Assembly (NCBI GenBank): GCA_033557685.1
Contig: JAWQRN010000034.1
Span: forward strand, 1 to 47,900
Length of the DNA: 47,900 nt
Direction of reading: 5' to 3'
Source of the DNA: Sperchopsis tessellata
Lineage: Eukaryota; Arthropoda; Insecta; Coleoptera; Hydrophilidae
Shown: positions 23,001 through 31,430 of the stretch, in pieces
How positions within the stretch are numbered: position 1 is the stretch's first letter
Layout of the letters: every line of letters starts with the position of its first letter
The notes under the pieces: model-generated
Seen by the model: only the letters and a program-made list of their open reading frames with translations
Databases searched by the model: none
Told to the model about the DNA's origin: nothing
Made by a program: the position numbers and the translations under genes

Positions 23001-23885
23001 AAATTCATAAAAAATAAAGCAAAACTATAAGGTACCATATCCACATATTCACCAAGAGAAAACAACTAAGTATCAAGCAATTAAAATGTACTGGCTTGTT
23101 AGCAAACAATCACAACTCTCTCTAGAAAGCAAAATCCAGCTTTACAAATCCATAATTAAACCGATCTGAACGTACGGTATACAACTCCGGGGCTCCGCAG
23201 CAAAATTCAACATTGAACTTCAGGGATTCCAATCTAAAACACTTCGCAACATCGTTAATGCACCATGGTATGTACCGAACGATGTGATACAACATGATCT
23301 CAAAATAAATACTGTGCAGCAAGAGATAAACAAGTTAAGTATAAATTATGGGGATCGTTTAAGTGTTCACCCAAACGTCCTGACCATGAACTTAATGAAG
23401 AAAATACGCGGAGTGTGCAGACTTAAACGCCATATACCAAGTGACCTGCTAACTAGATTCTAACCAATAATAATAAGAAACATTGAGACAGAGAGACACT
23501 CAAAGAAGTTTAAAGATTGAAGACCAGTCAAAATAATTACTTATTGTCCCAATGGGATAGATTGTAATGTATTGAAGTTAATAAACAAAAAAAATATCCA
23601 CAGGAAGAAACCCGTGTGCGGATGAGCTACAACATATTAACATATAGATGAAATATGAAAGATTATGTGAGTGTGTGTTCGCAAATTTTGTAGTAATTTT
23701 GACACTTATAGTTAAAAGACTTTGGTAGGTATAGAATTTTAGTAATATTGTTTTGTTTTTAGGAGCTGTACACATGGGATAAAGGTAATCAGTTAACATA
23801 TCCTGTACGATATCATGAAATTGGTTACAACTATACTTATAAAGAAGACAAGTCTGACATGCCAGATATAACGGATCCATCTTAA
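11964..23885 (+). CDS. Ig plus olfactomedin-domain protein (colmedin/gliomedin-like), 3' six exons
   Basis: Exons 11964-12157, 16344-16610, 16754-16955, 18310-18577, 20203-20439 and 23763-23885 join in frame through GT-AG introns to give 429 residues and a stop. Residues 1-64 are the C-terminal half of an I-set Ig domain (YWERADGRLL, then SYHCVAKNE with the second Ig Cys). Residues 65-153 form a Pro/Cys-rich linker. Residues 154-429 are a complete olfactomedin domain: DCVLYAVGKP, WWMRDPNP, NTHVIYNGSFYYN, DFSVDDNGLWVIYG, VVCGVLYAI and LYTWDKG. C155 and C338 match the pair that forms the domain's disulfide. In animals, Ig/collagen/olfactomedin proteins are membrane-anchored or secreted and act in cell adhesion and synapse or neuromuscular organisation. 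Signal, membrane and collagen exons must lie upstream and were not found. Domain identity is firm; orthology is inferred. Confidence 0.88.
12160..13860. other. intron sequence without recognised feature
   Basis: AT-rich first part of the 4.2-kb intron between the Ig exon and the linker exon. No confident transposon coding segment was identified. Confidence 0.4.
13871..13985 (-). CDS. candidate first coding exon of an unrecognised antisense gene
   Basis: From ATG at 13985 a frame runs 38 codons to a strong donor (CG followed by GTAAGTACTT). The N-terminus MATSLVSLQCFYIYPLFPF is hydrophobic and signal-peptide-like, followed by RCKFTACGPVADLHI. Alternatively, the CTTTCTTCCTGTAG tract at 13915 could be an acceptor, making a 44-base internal exon (13914-13871). 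The fairly GC-rich DNA at 14100-14280 could be the 5' region. No downstream exon was identified and no homologue is recognised. Confidence 0.28.
14704..15036 (+). mobile_element. SINE copy A, disrupted tRNA-derived element
   Basis: 14811-15036 matches the body of the SINE family at 30556-31430: GTGGCCGGCT, GGGAGGGACGTAAAAC, AACCCAATTC, AATTCCCAGGTG, GAAATAGGCCGACGTT, and an A-rich AATAAACAAACAAAC tail. A B-box-like AATCGAACTCGAGCCACCAG at 14712-14731 may be the remains of its tRNA-like head, separated from the body by about 75 unrelated bases. Confidence 0.7.
15040..16330. other. intron sequence, no recognised gene
   Basis: Contains a 74-codon frame on the - strand (15622-15398, with GLSFVFSVTRGYYSFCMTY) and a stretch at about 15640-16000 of transposon-like composition. 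I recognise neither and found no boundaries. Confidence 0.35.
16344..16610 (+). CDS. exon with cysteine-rich linker before the olfactomedin domain
   Basis: Acceptor ATGTTTCAG, donor GTAAGT. It encodes residues 66-153: a Pro-rich start (DPSLATPPP), CGPKVECAACP and RCRETGVSLIDLIGKWEVRQ. The phase matches both neighbouring exons. Confidence 0.88.
16754..16955 (+). CDS. exon with start of the olfactomedin domain
   Basis: Acceptor TCATTTCAG, donor GTAAGA. It encodes residues 155-220, with DCVLYAVGKP and the highly conserved WWMRDPNP segment, then YWVTKEKDDYHLYEY. The domain begins at the exon start. Confidence 0.9.
17003..17038. repeat. (TA)n-rich microsatellite
   Basis: Imperfect TATATATG/TATATA repeats occur immediately before a mariner end. 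Confidence 0.8.
17037..17260 (-). mobile_element. mariner 3' fragment
   Basis: On the - strand KRWTGTFIEEGL, a frame change, then LPERWQQVVTNNGNYIIEQY and a stop form the C-terminus of a mariner transposase. About 60-70 bases later comes a probable terminal repeat, TTGGAGGGAAAGTTCTGCCG on the + strand from about 17038. The rest of the element is missing. Confidence 0.7.
17858..18050. repeat. GATC-dense degenerate tandem repeat
   Basis: An intronic stretch of about 190 bases contains 14 GATC tetramers by eye. They form an irregular series of units such as CTTCGATCATGGATCGATC and CTTCAATCATGGGTCAACC, about 15-30 bases each. It lies about 260 bases before the acceptor of the exon at 18310. Confidence 0.7.
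18310..18577 (+). CDS. exon with olfactomedin-domain core
   Basis: Acceptor TTTTTTTGCAG, donor GTAAAA. It encodes residues 222-310: THVIYNGSFYYN, RIIKLDLKS and MDFSVDDNGLWVIYG, all hallmarks of the beta-propeller core. It ends in phase 0. Confidence 0.9.
18998..19330 (-). mobile_element. LINE 3' fragment
   Basis: The - strand encodes RALMLWCLRNVVLQAN, then, after frame changes, DTVKGRWQCGRSPMRWKDQ and VRKLTNTTFVETVRT. These are the C-terminal motifs (MWCxRR, GKxxGxRxxGRSPxRWxDQ) shared by several insect LINEs. Related debris may extend to about 19600. Confidence 0.7.
19340..20150. other. intron sequence, probable further LINE debris
   Basis: A - strand frame at 19581-19384 has no firm motif. 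The rest shows no recognisable coding or repeat structure. Confidence 0.35.
20203..20439 (+). CDS. exon with late olfactomedin-domain segment
   Basis: Acceptor TTTATGTTTCAG, donor GTAAGT. It encodes residues 311-389: VDVNTLQPQYIWNISL, MFVVCGVLYAIDSV (second disulfide Cys) and YNHRHR. Both boundaries are phase 0. Confidence 0.9.
20590..20695 (+). mobile_element. short reverse-transcriptase relic (YxDD box)
   Basis: The + strand reads LGLFYGDDTVLLAESQDAC, matching the YADDTVLLAES catalytic box of LINE reverse transcriptases, and then hits a stop. Only about 100 bases are recognisable. Confidence 0.6.
20785..21400. repeat. inverted-repeat element split by a piggyBac MITE
   Basis: The left arm (about 20789-20890) contains AAATATCTTCAGGTTTTCC, ATAACCGTGTGTTGGC, CGTCCACCGTTGCAGGG and CATTATCAAG. 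The same series occurs in reverse complement in the right arm (about 21280-21390). The piggyBac derivative at 20970-21221 sits between them. The GATAACCGTGTGTTG motif recurs at about 35650-35665, so this is a repeat family. Confidence 0.65.
20970..21221. mobile_element. piggyBac-type MITE (deletion derivative)
   Basis: A 252-bp element flanked on both sides by TTAA (20966-20969 and 21222-21225). Its termini are CCCTTTGCTCTCGAG and CTCGAGTGCAAAGGG. Its two halves match the outer parts of the larger element at 33649-35023, including GTACGGGCGAACCAGCAACT and GCTACGCTAAGAATTGGCTA. It is therefore an internal deletion of that family. No coding capacity. Confidence 0.88.
22009..22080. repeat. 24-bp minisatellite with palindromic core, three units
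   Basis: Three consecutive copies of CCCAAGTTTAAACTGGG plus TCTGCGT, identical except for the last base of the third. Each unit contains the perfect palindrome AGTTTAAACT. A diverged relative (CCAAGTTTGAAATGG) lies about 70 bases upstream. Confidence 0.92.
22130..22400 (+). mobile_element. LINE reverse-transcriptase relic
   Basis: The + strand shows GLLDFSKTIDTIIQNKLIAL (first catalytic Asp region) and, in another frame about 130 bases later, LVRGVPQRFVIGLCFF, a decayed RGVPQGSVLGPLLF block. Spacing and order fit a Jockey/R1-like reverse transcriptase. Confidence 0.65.
23038..23590 (+). mobile_element. Jockey-type LINE 3' end
   Basis: The + strand encodes the C-terminus of a Jockey polyprotein with only one in-frame stop: LKMYWLVSKQSQLSLESKIQ, SIIKPI-stop-TYGIQLRGSA, VNAPWYVPNDVIQHDLK, INYGDRLSVHPN and LKRHIPSDLLTRF, ending at a natural stop near 23463. 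About 120 bases of 3' sequence end with AATAAACAAAAAAAA at about 23580. It is 5'-truncated and sits in the last intron of the olfactomedin gene. Good preservation suggests recent insertion. Confidence 0.88.
23763..23885 (+). CDS. terminal exon of the olfactomedin gene
   Basis: Acceptor TTGTTTTTAG. It encodes ELYTWDKGNQLTYPVRYHEI, the closing strands of the propeller, then YNYTYKED, and stops at TAA 23883-23885. The last intron is about 3.3 kb and repeat-filled. Confidence 0.88.
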   Translation, partial: ELYTWDKGNQLTYPVRYHEIGYNYTYKEDKSDMPDITDPS

Positions 23886-24046
23886 CTAGCATTTAATCTA
23901 CTTTTAAGAGTTGTCTAACTTAAAAACTACTTACGGACATTTCAGTTTTTACGTTTAAGTTTGTAACTGTACATAGTTATAAGTTTTATTAACTTGTATC
24001 TAACTTTTACTCAAATGTATTTGGACTATTATTACAAAGTTTTACA

Positions 24047-24052
24047 AATAAA
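24047..24052 (+). terminator. polyadenylation signal of the olfactomedin gene
   Basis: AATAAA lies about 160 bases after the stop codon at 23885 and is the first canonical signal downstream. The cleavage site would be near 24065-24075. Confidence 0.6.
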
Positions 24053-24702
24053 TTATATAATGCATTGTTTTATTTGTTTTCCCATCATCTAAATTTCTGT
24101 CATCCTGTTCATTATCAAAAATAGGGATATGCCATAATATGTAAGTTTTATCTGTTACACAATGTACAAAAAATGTGGCATTTTTATGTCTTTCCATGAT
24201 ATTATAGCATACTGTAAAGGTTGCTGAATGCCAGAATTAATGTTTAAAAGACAATACTTTTCATCAGTGCCCTGTACAGCTTAACTTTCATACAATGTAC
24301 TATTTGGTTTTGTTCTTTTGAACTAAGTATTTAATGTATTTAGGAGAGTTACGTATCCACTGAATATTGCAGATTTGGGTTCATACAAAGGTATTAACCC
24401 GACCCAAGGAAAATTAGAACTATTTCTCAAAATCCACATAGGAAGACGGTGGCTAAGTTCTGCTAGGGACCTAGTATTGTGGAGTATAATGCATTACCCA
24501 ACCCCAGGGATATAGGTGAAAATAGCAGTAACAACAGGAAAGATGGACTTCAATACAGAGAAGGTGGAAGAGGCACCCATGGTAGGTTACTTTGATATAT
24601 TCGTAGATCAGACTGTTAAAGGTTTAGGGCACGTTCTAGTCCTAACAGCATGAAATTAGGCAGGTAAAAGAAACCACCTGCTTACTTTCCCCAGAGCATA
24701 CC

Positions 24703-25272
24703 TTGATAGATTCGAAAGACAATGATGATTTGCTTTGCAATCCAGCTGATGACTGGTGTATGGCGGGATTCGAGCTGACCAGTGTAAAGTGGACTATCGG
24801 GCATGTGAACGTAAGCAATCAAGCAACATGGATGAAATTTACGAACAATGATTTTTCTACATGGAACGTCCAGGGTCTGATACAGATAGGAAAGTTGCAT
24901 ATTGTGGTAAACAAAATCGTTCACTTGAACATCAAAATATGCTATCTCTCGCAGACTTATAGGAAGGACAAAGGGCACTTTTCAACACCAGAACATTCTA
25001 TATACATATCTTGTGCTGACAAAACAGGTAAGAATGGTGTTACAATTTTGGTCTCAAATAAGTTAACTAAATATATCCACGAATATGAACCCATCAATGA
25101 CAGGATTATAAAATTTACTGTCCACACTGAGCTAAATAATTTGCTTGTTTTCCAGATTTATATGCGTACTACCAAGGCTAAAGATGAAGAAATTGAGAGT
25201 ATTTATACTACTCTCGAGAGCGAAATATCCACTATAATCAAGAGAGATTATAATGCAAAAATCGGCAAATGA
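24703..25272 (+). pseudogene. LINE endonuclease domain, N-terminal part
   Basis: A 189-residue open frame. The TWNVQG-type start of an apurinic-type endonuclease is at about residue 48, followed by LSQTYRKDKGHFSTPEHSIY, NGVTILVSNKL and NLLVFQIYMRTTKAKDEEIE, ending at DYNAKIGK, the GDFNAKxG metal-site strand with its first residues changed. It stops there, and a second version of the GDFN strand occurs 250 bases later. Confidence 0.75.
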
Positions 25273-25736
25273 AGCTATCTGTAATGTCAAGAAGTATGGA
25301 TGTGGGATTAGAAATAACAGCACTTACTACAATTTGATATAGTGTATGGCAAATCCTGTTGTTTTTAGGAAGCTATTTAACCTTTTTTCCGTTTATTCTT
25401 TTATTATCTTGCTGAATACTGATAGGGATATAGGACTGTAATTATTAATGCTATTTTTGTCTCTGCTTTTATGTATGGGCAATATTATTATTAATATTGA
25501 AATAGTCATGATAATCGGAGATTCAATGTAAAAGTGGGACACATAGAGGTGATCACATAAGAAGTGTAGTAGGTTAAATTCGGGATGGGGTTAGAATTGA
25601 AACTGGACAACGTCTGATAAACTTCTGTACTGAGAATGGTCTTACAATCACTAACACACTTTACCAACAGCATATCAGACGTCTGTATACATGGCAGTCC
25701 TCTGATGGTAAATATCGTTACCAAATCGACTATATT

Positions 25737-26195
25737 TTGTTAAGAATACGATGTCAATCATCGATTAGAAAAGCAAAAACTCTCCCAGGTGCTGAGTGTG
25801 GCAGCGACCACAGACTGCTGATAGCACAATTCAAACTAAAACTCAAAGTACCATATAGGAAAACAGCATCGAGAAAACTAACAATCGATGATAAAACCAA
25901 ATTCTGTGAAAAGTTCACGGACAAAGTAGCCATGGAACCCTTCTCTCATAACGACACACCGGAGAAAATATGGCGGTACACACGAAACATCATCACAGAC
26001 ACTATCACAGAAACTTCTACAAATCAAAGGCCGGTAAAGCGACATCACTGGATAAAAGATGAAACCCATAACCACGTAGAGGCGAGATGCAAATTAAAAA
26101 GCGAAGGTGTAAACACGGAGAAAAACAGTTCAGACAACTTAGAAGACAAATTCAGAGATGCTCTAGAAGAGATAAGAATAACCATCGTAAGGTGA
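25737..26195 (+). pseudogene. LINE endonuclease C-terminal part and linker
   Basis: A 152-residue frame. AECGSDHRLLIAQFKLKLK at about residues 20-38 holds the SDH catalytic motif that closes the endonuclease fold. The rest (KIWRYTRNIITDTI, HHWIKDETHNHVEARCKLK) is the linker before the reverse transcriptase. Confidence 0.75.
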
Positions 26196-26989
26196 TCTGC
26201 AAAGAAGCACAGACACATGCAGAACAAAATAACACGAAAGACTTGTACAGACTGATTAAAAAGATCAACTGTTAGCTGTGGACCATTCGGAACGACACAG
26301 GTGATAAGGTAATAGGCATGTAGGATATTCTTGGGATGTGGAGAAAGTACTGCAAAAAAGGTGCCGACATATTTCATCTTATGTCAAAAAATATTTTCAA
26401 CAGGATCGTGGCCGAAAGGTTGGCAAGTTCAATATTCCTTACATTACTTAAGAAAGATTCTAGAGAGAAACGTGACAATTACAGACTGATAGCCCTAATG
26501 TCACATTCTCATCACCATCCTGAATGAAAGACTGAAACCATTTCTACAGTGCCAAATCCCGCCTGAACAAGAAGGTTTTGTGAAAGGACGTGGCTCTCGA
26601 GCACAATATACCTAAAACTAATTATAGAAAAGGCTCGCGAAGTTAACAAACCACTGTACATATATTTTATTGACTACCGCAAAGCCTTTGATAGTTTTTT
26701 ACAAACAGTATATTCACGAATTCTAAGATACATTGGGCACATACCCAGGAGAAAAAACAACAACTTTGAGAGACTGTTTGTTCAAGGAAAGATAGAAGGT
26801 AGCTAACGAACTCCACAATAAATAAGGCTACTGGGGATGCCAAACATAGCGGCCGGTGGCGCAACATAGTTCGTAGAGCCACAGCTCCTACACAGTGCAG
26901 CAAAATCACGACTCTTGTGATAAGAGGATAACAATGACAAAGAGAATATTATTGTTGATGTTTTTAATATATTTCCAGTCAACATAAAT

Positions 26990-27390
26990 AAATGTGTACA
27001 GCTCCATTTGAAGAGTGTAAAGGATTTTAACAAATTACCAATTATTTTATCATATTTATGTATTTACAAAGTTTTTTTATTTATTTACAAAATAAATAAA
27101 ATTTTATCACAATAAATATATTTTGTCAATGAACCCAGTCAAGTTAATTAAGACATTTTAACAAGTTTAACCCTCGTAAAATAAATCATTTCAGGTAGTC
27201 TTTTATAAAAACTTCTTTATATAGATAGTTCTCAAAGGAGGTTAAGATATAATCAAATTTTAATTCATACACCGTTAGTGTAAGAAACCTAATTTGACTA
27301 TTCCTTTTTAAACAATAAAGAATCTTTATGAGGAAACATACCTCCCGTCATTCTACAATTCTACTTTCAGTCCAATTGTAAGTTTCGATG
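26990..27390. other. AT-rich 3' flank of the - strand gene
   Basis: No coding. The several TTTATT words on the + strand (for example around 27070-27100) give AATAAA on the - strand and could serve as polyadenylation signals for the gene ending at 27394. Confidence 0.4.
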
Positions 27391-27393
27391 ATG

Positions 27394-27977
27394 TCATTCT
27401 ACAACTTTATAATCGTTGGCAATCTCTTGTAAAACTTTTATTTTCATGAAGTCGGATAGTAACATTTTACCACTGGGTGGTTGCTCAGCTCGTCTGCGAA
27501 TTGAAACTGACGAGTTCTTACAGTGTTTACAAGTTCTTTGGCTACCAGAAGGCAAAATCAACGGACAATTATTGTGTCTGTAAACTTTCAAATATTCATC
27601 AGGGTGCACACTTTTTGGCTGCCTTTCTGGTAAAATCGAGCTAATTTTGGGGCCGCCTTTGCAAATATTAATGCTGTTAAACCAATTTATGAACTGCTGC
27701 AAACTTTCTTCAGATTCTATTCTTACTTCTGGTCTATTGCTGGAATTGTTCAGCGCTAATTCTACAGGGTTGATTTCTTCGTCGAAGATGTACAGTCTTA
27801 TGAGACATGATGGATACACTAGTATCTGCTTTTCGATTTTTGCACAACCTGGATCTGTGGATAAGAACAGTTTACTAATACAAACTATTTTTTGATCATC
27901 CTCCGCAATTATCTGCTTCGTCCACCCACATCCTGATATGTTTACTTCATCGCACAATTTTTCAAAGAATTCTTTCG
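27394..27977 (-). CDS. exon 2 of the cysteine-motif gene
   Basis: Encodes residues 36-228 without interruption and contains all four candidate metal-binding cysteines. The tail is SIRRRAEQPPSGKMLLSDFM, basic then helical. The uninterrupted 194-codon frame stands out against the stop-rich surroundings. Confidence 0.75.
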
Positions 27978-29745
27978 CTGAAAATAAAAAAAAGTAATTA
28001 TAAATACATCTACTATTGAAATAAAAGATATTTAATATATCTTGATCAGCAAACTAGGATCCAGATTTATAACTGGCGGTGATTGGAATGGAAACATATA
28101 TACTGGGGCTCGAGACACACTCTAACACGAGGTCATGAACTAAAAAAGTGTATCGATAATATTAACCTATTGATTTTGTCAACAGGGCAACCTAGAAACC
28201 AGCCAAGTGACCCCCAAAAGAATCCAGACCTATTAGATTTTTTTCTCATAAAAGGAATATCAACACTCTACATGGACATAGAGAGCTGTCTTGATCGTAC
28301 GTCTGAACATATTCCAATAATATCAACAATAAGCACCACTATAATAACTTGCCTAAGCAAAGAAACTTTCTATAATAAAAAAAAAAACAGACTGGGATTC
28401 ATTCAGAGACTACATCGAAACAAATATAGAGATAAAAATATCACTAAAATCAAAAGAGGATATTGAACAAGCGTCCAAGTATATATCTAACTTAATACAA
28501 GAAGCAACCTGGAAGTCGACACCTGACATTGTTAACCAGGTAGAAGGGAAAAACTATCCCAGGGAACTAAGAGAAACAATCCTAGAGAAGCGTAGACTCC
28601 GATGGTGTGGCACATAAGTAGACTACCAATAGACAAGGCTGCACTAAATAGGGCTGCAAAGGAATTAAAATTGTTTATAACGCGAATAAAAAACGAAACA
28701 TTCCAAGAACACTTTTGAAGCCTTCCCACTACCGACAGAGATGACTATTCGCTGTGGAAAGCCACAAAACACTTGAAAAGATCACACCAAGCAATACCAC
28801 CCCTTCAAAACACCAGTAGAAATAGTGATAAAGTGGAGATAATAAACTACATACCTAAATATTCCTAAAAATTAGTACATATCACACGAAATACATAGTT
28901 ATGAATATATTCGTCTTAAGCGATCATCAATAAATGTATATATGTTGTATATATTTATCCTTATTAACCCTAAGAGGTTAAAAACTTTTGCATATAATTA
29001 TACATGTTTGGAATTATTATGAAAGTCAAATATTTAAGACAAGGATGACTTTCAGGGGAAGCTACAGGATGTGGTAGAGGACAGCGATAATGACGTATTT
29101 ATGTTGGGTCACTTGAATGCTAGACTTGGAAATGTTATGATAGATATTTATTGACAAGTTTACATGGTAATTTCATGATTTGACATGTCAATACAAGAAG
29201 AACTTTAAAAAGTGTGATAGGGCAGTGGTTGGAGAAAGCAAGGAGCAGTAATGATAGGAATTATGAAATTTTGTAGATAAAAGTAGAGGCACATGGTGCA
29301 TAAGATGGGCATATTTTTGTTTCCATCGAACTTCCGGTTTAACCGTAAACGTCACCAGCTTTTTTATTTAATAGAACGCCAGTATATGTTTACATATTTC
29401 AATAGACCTCTTTTTTCTGCATCCATCAATAATTGGGTTTGGTACTTTAATCTCAAATAGAAGAAAAGTTAAAACACTAAGTTTTTGTCTCAAAAATACT
29501 TTGCGTAGTAAATGATGGAATTGAATATCATTTTATTGTCATTAATACCTGACCTTACTGTACTGCTTGTTATTTGATAACTGTAAATGATTTGTACAGT
29601 GGAAATAAATTATATTCTATATAAATGACAAAAATAATTTACCACTTTCACATGGTTCAATTTTTATAGTAAAAATTGACTCAACTGGTTCATCATTCTG
29701 ATTATCGGAAATTTGTAAAGTTTCTGCATATTCCTTATCAGACAT
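27394..29745 (-). CDS. two-exon gene for a 228-residue cysteine-motif protein, unrecognised
   Basis: Exon 1 is 29745-29643 (ATG in good context, GTCAACATG; donor GTAAAT). Exon 2 is 27977-27394 (acceptor TTATTTTCAG, stop TAA). Joining them in phase gives 228 residues. Residues 1-34 are acidic and end with SIFTIKIEPCES, a motif common at the N-terminus of insect zinc-finger/transposon-derived proteins. Residues 36-120 (KEFFEKLCDEV, SKLFLSTDPGC) have no recognised domain. Residues 130-190 hold FINWFNSINICKGGP, YRHNNCPLIL and CKHCK, so C140, C172, C184 and C187 could bind one metal ion. I recall similar CxGGP/RHxxC/CxxC segments in THAP- or transposase-related insect proteins, but cannot name the family. 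The intron contains LINE pieces. Confidence 0.7.
28045..28870 (+). mobile_element. Jockey-type LINE fragment in an intron
   Basis: The + strand encodes the late endonuclease and linker of a Jockey ORF2: ITGGDWN (frame-shifted), KHIYWGSRHTLTRGHELKK, PDLLDFFLIKGISTLYMDIE, SEHIPIISTIST, then in other frames KSKEDIEQASKYISNLIQEA, FITRIKNETFQEHL and DDYSLWKATKHLKRS. It stops before the reverse transcriptase. Inserted antisense in the intron of the - strand gene. Confidence 0.82.
29020..29290 (+). mobile_element. LINE endonuclease scrap
   Basis: The + strand reads KDDFQGKLQDVVEDSDNDVF then MLGHLNARLGN, a decayed form of the IGDFNAKVGN metal-binding strand of LINE endonucleases. The rest is stop-filled. 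Confidence 0.55.
29643..29745 (-). CDS. exon 1 of the cysteine-motif gene
   Basis: Encodes MSDKEYAETLQISDNQ and on to the IKIEPCES motif, ending one base into a codon. That base plus CG from exon 2 makes Ala35. Start and phase both fit, but no transcript evidence is available. Confidence 0.65.
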
Positions 29746-29759
29746 GTTGACTTAACCTA

Positions 29760-30540
29760 TTTCTTTTTTCTGTCATTCGATGACAAGCGCCTGGAAAACA
29801 GTAACAGCAATTAATTATGAAAACAAATCTCAAACACCTTTAGGGTTTCTTTTTTTAAATCTCCCTCCTATACAAATGAATTAATAAATAAACTTTCTCT
29901 GAAGGTGAAAATACGCTGTCCTTAGAAATTCTAGTTAATTCTGAATCTAGAAAGTATGGGCTGATATATATATAAACTCTTGATAGAGACCGTTTTGATA
30001 TGTGAAACAAGTATGGTGACCAACATGATTCTGTGCTAGCCTCTTACTATTAGTAATCATATATATTATGTTTTAGTACAAAATGTAATAACCACCACAA
30101 TAAAAATAATAATTTTAACCAAATATGTCTTTAAGTATACTGAAACAGCGCTAACCTTTAAATCAATTACGAGGGTAAGTATAAAAATCAGCAAATGTTC
30201 CCTAATAATAATTACATTTATGTAAAGCATATCAGTATATGAATAACAAACCTAGCAATTTTCTATTCGTTGAACGAAATATAAATGATTCGTATGTAGG
30301 AATTAAAATTCTATCTGGTAAGAACGATACACTTATAAACTTGACAATTAAAATTAGTAAATTATTAAAACGAACTATTGTATAAGATTTTGATTAACAT
30401 TCACAGAATGAATAAGTTTAAATGTCAAATTTTGTATCCAATGATAATCAAAACAAACAATTGTTCTAATGGCAATTTTTATATTTCTCATCTGACATTA
30501 AGAGACTTTTGGTTTACAAAATAACGGTCAGTAGAAATTT
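29760..30540. other. intergenic, probable 5' region of the - strand gene
   Basis: AT-rich with no recognised coding. DNA immediately above 29745 should hold the 5' UTR and promoter of the two-exon gene, but no clear core-promoter motif can be named. Confidence 0.35.
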
Positions 30541-30555
30541 GTATGTAAATATATA

Positions 30556-30838
30556 GAGCCGTCTCGTTGCTAAGTGGCTAAGTACCTACTAAGCGTTGGG
30601 TATCGGGTTCAAATCACTGGGGCGGTTGGCTTCTGTCTTCCGGAAGGGACGTAAAACCGTGGGTCTCGGGTATTGTAGGTAAAATGAGGACCACGTGCAA
30701 GTAAAAGAACCCAATTCCAGTTGGAACACTGGATGCGGCAAAATTCCCAGGTGATGGAGCCTAATCTCTGGCGTCGGTGATAGATCATAGCAGCGGAAAT
30801 AGGCCGACGTTAAATAAACAAATACAAAATAAAATAAA
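30556..30838 (+). mobile_element. SINE copy B (tRNA-derived), full length
   Basis: A tRNA-like head (GTCTCGTTGCTAAGTGGCTA with an A-box-like region; GGTTCAAATC B-box at 30606-30615) is followed by the shared body (GGGACGTAAAACCGTGGG, GGACCACGTGCAAG, AACCCAATTCCAGTTGGAA, AATAGGCCGACGTT) and an A-rich tail. Flanking TATGTAAATATAT and TATGTAATTATAT look like a target-site duplication. Confidence 0.85.
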
Positions 30839-30860
30839 TTATGTAATTATATATTTTCCA

Positions 30861-31104
30861 GGGGCGGTCAGTTTTTTGTGATTAGGGAAAGTCTTTGTAG
30901 TGCTCATTTTCCGAGAGGGACGTAAAACCGTGGGCCCCGTGCATTATAGGTAAAATGAAGACCACGTGCACGTAAAAGAACCCAATTCCAGTTGGAACAC
31001 TGAATGTGGCAAAATTCCCAGGTGATGGAGCCTAATCTTTGGCGTCGGTGATAGGCCATAGCAGCGGAAATAGGCCGTAGTTAAATTAATAAATATAAAA
31101 TAAT
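30861..31104 (+). mobile_element. SINE copy C, headless tandem partner of copy B
   Basis: Begins GGGGCGGTCAGTTTTTTGTG without the tRNA-like head and then follows copy B almost base for base to the TAAATTAATAAATATAAAATAATATG tail region. It is followed by TATGTAATTATAT, the same sequence that follows copy B. A local tandem duplication or a dimer is more likely than an independent insertion. Confidence 0.82.
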
Positions 31105-31169
31105 ATGTAATTATATGAATAGAATAAAAAAAATAACGGAAATTTCATTAAGTCCTATTGTTCAATAAC

Positions 31170-31430
31170 CGTCTCGTTAGCTCAGTAGCTAAGTACTAGA
31201 CTACTGTAGTCTCTCGAGTTCGAAACATCAGAAGCTGCCGGCTCTTTAGTATTAGGGAATAACCTTTGTGGTGCTCGTTTTCCGGGAGGGACGTAAAAAC
31301 TGTAAAAAAAAAACAATTCCCGTTGGAGCACTGGATGCAGCAAAATTCCCATCCGAGAGCCTAATTCGTGGAGTCGGTGATTGGCCATAGCAGTGGAAAT
31401 GGGCTGATGTAAAATAAAACAAATAAACAA
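31170..31430 (+). mobile_element. SINE copy D (tRNA-derived)
   Basis: The best-kept head of the family: CGTCTCGTTAGCTCAGTAGC (A-box TAGCTCAGTAGC) and GAGTTCGAAAC (B-box) near 31216-31226. The body then follows, with a short internal deletion after GGGACGTAAAA, and an AAATAAAACAAATAAACAAC tail. Confidence 0.83.

Larger units (their letters stand above)
24410..26945 (+). mobile_element. RTE-like LINE (CFDP2-type), internally deleted
   Basis: The element carries an endonuclease domain in frame at 24703-25272 (FSTWNVQGLIQIGKLHI, PINDRIIKF, DYNAKIGK). A second endonuclease portion follows from about 25500: an IIIGDFN-like block, then NTLYQQHIRRLYTWQS, QIDYILLRIRCQ and AECGSDHRLLIAQFKLKLK, where SDHRLL is the catalytic Asp-His motif. 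Linker sequence follows to 26275. Only fragments of the reverse transcriptase remain (FIDYRKAFDS near 26670), joined directly to the far C-terminus (RILRYIGHIPRR, FERLFVQGKIEG). The last coding motif, CDKRI, ends near 26930. The RT core is deleted, so it is dead. Confidence 0.85.

Noticed and set aside
25737..26195. 152-residue open frame as a host gene
   Set aside because: AECGSDHRLLIAQFKLKLK is the end of a LINE endonuclease; it belongs to the RTE-like element at 24410-26945.
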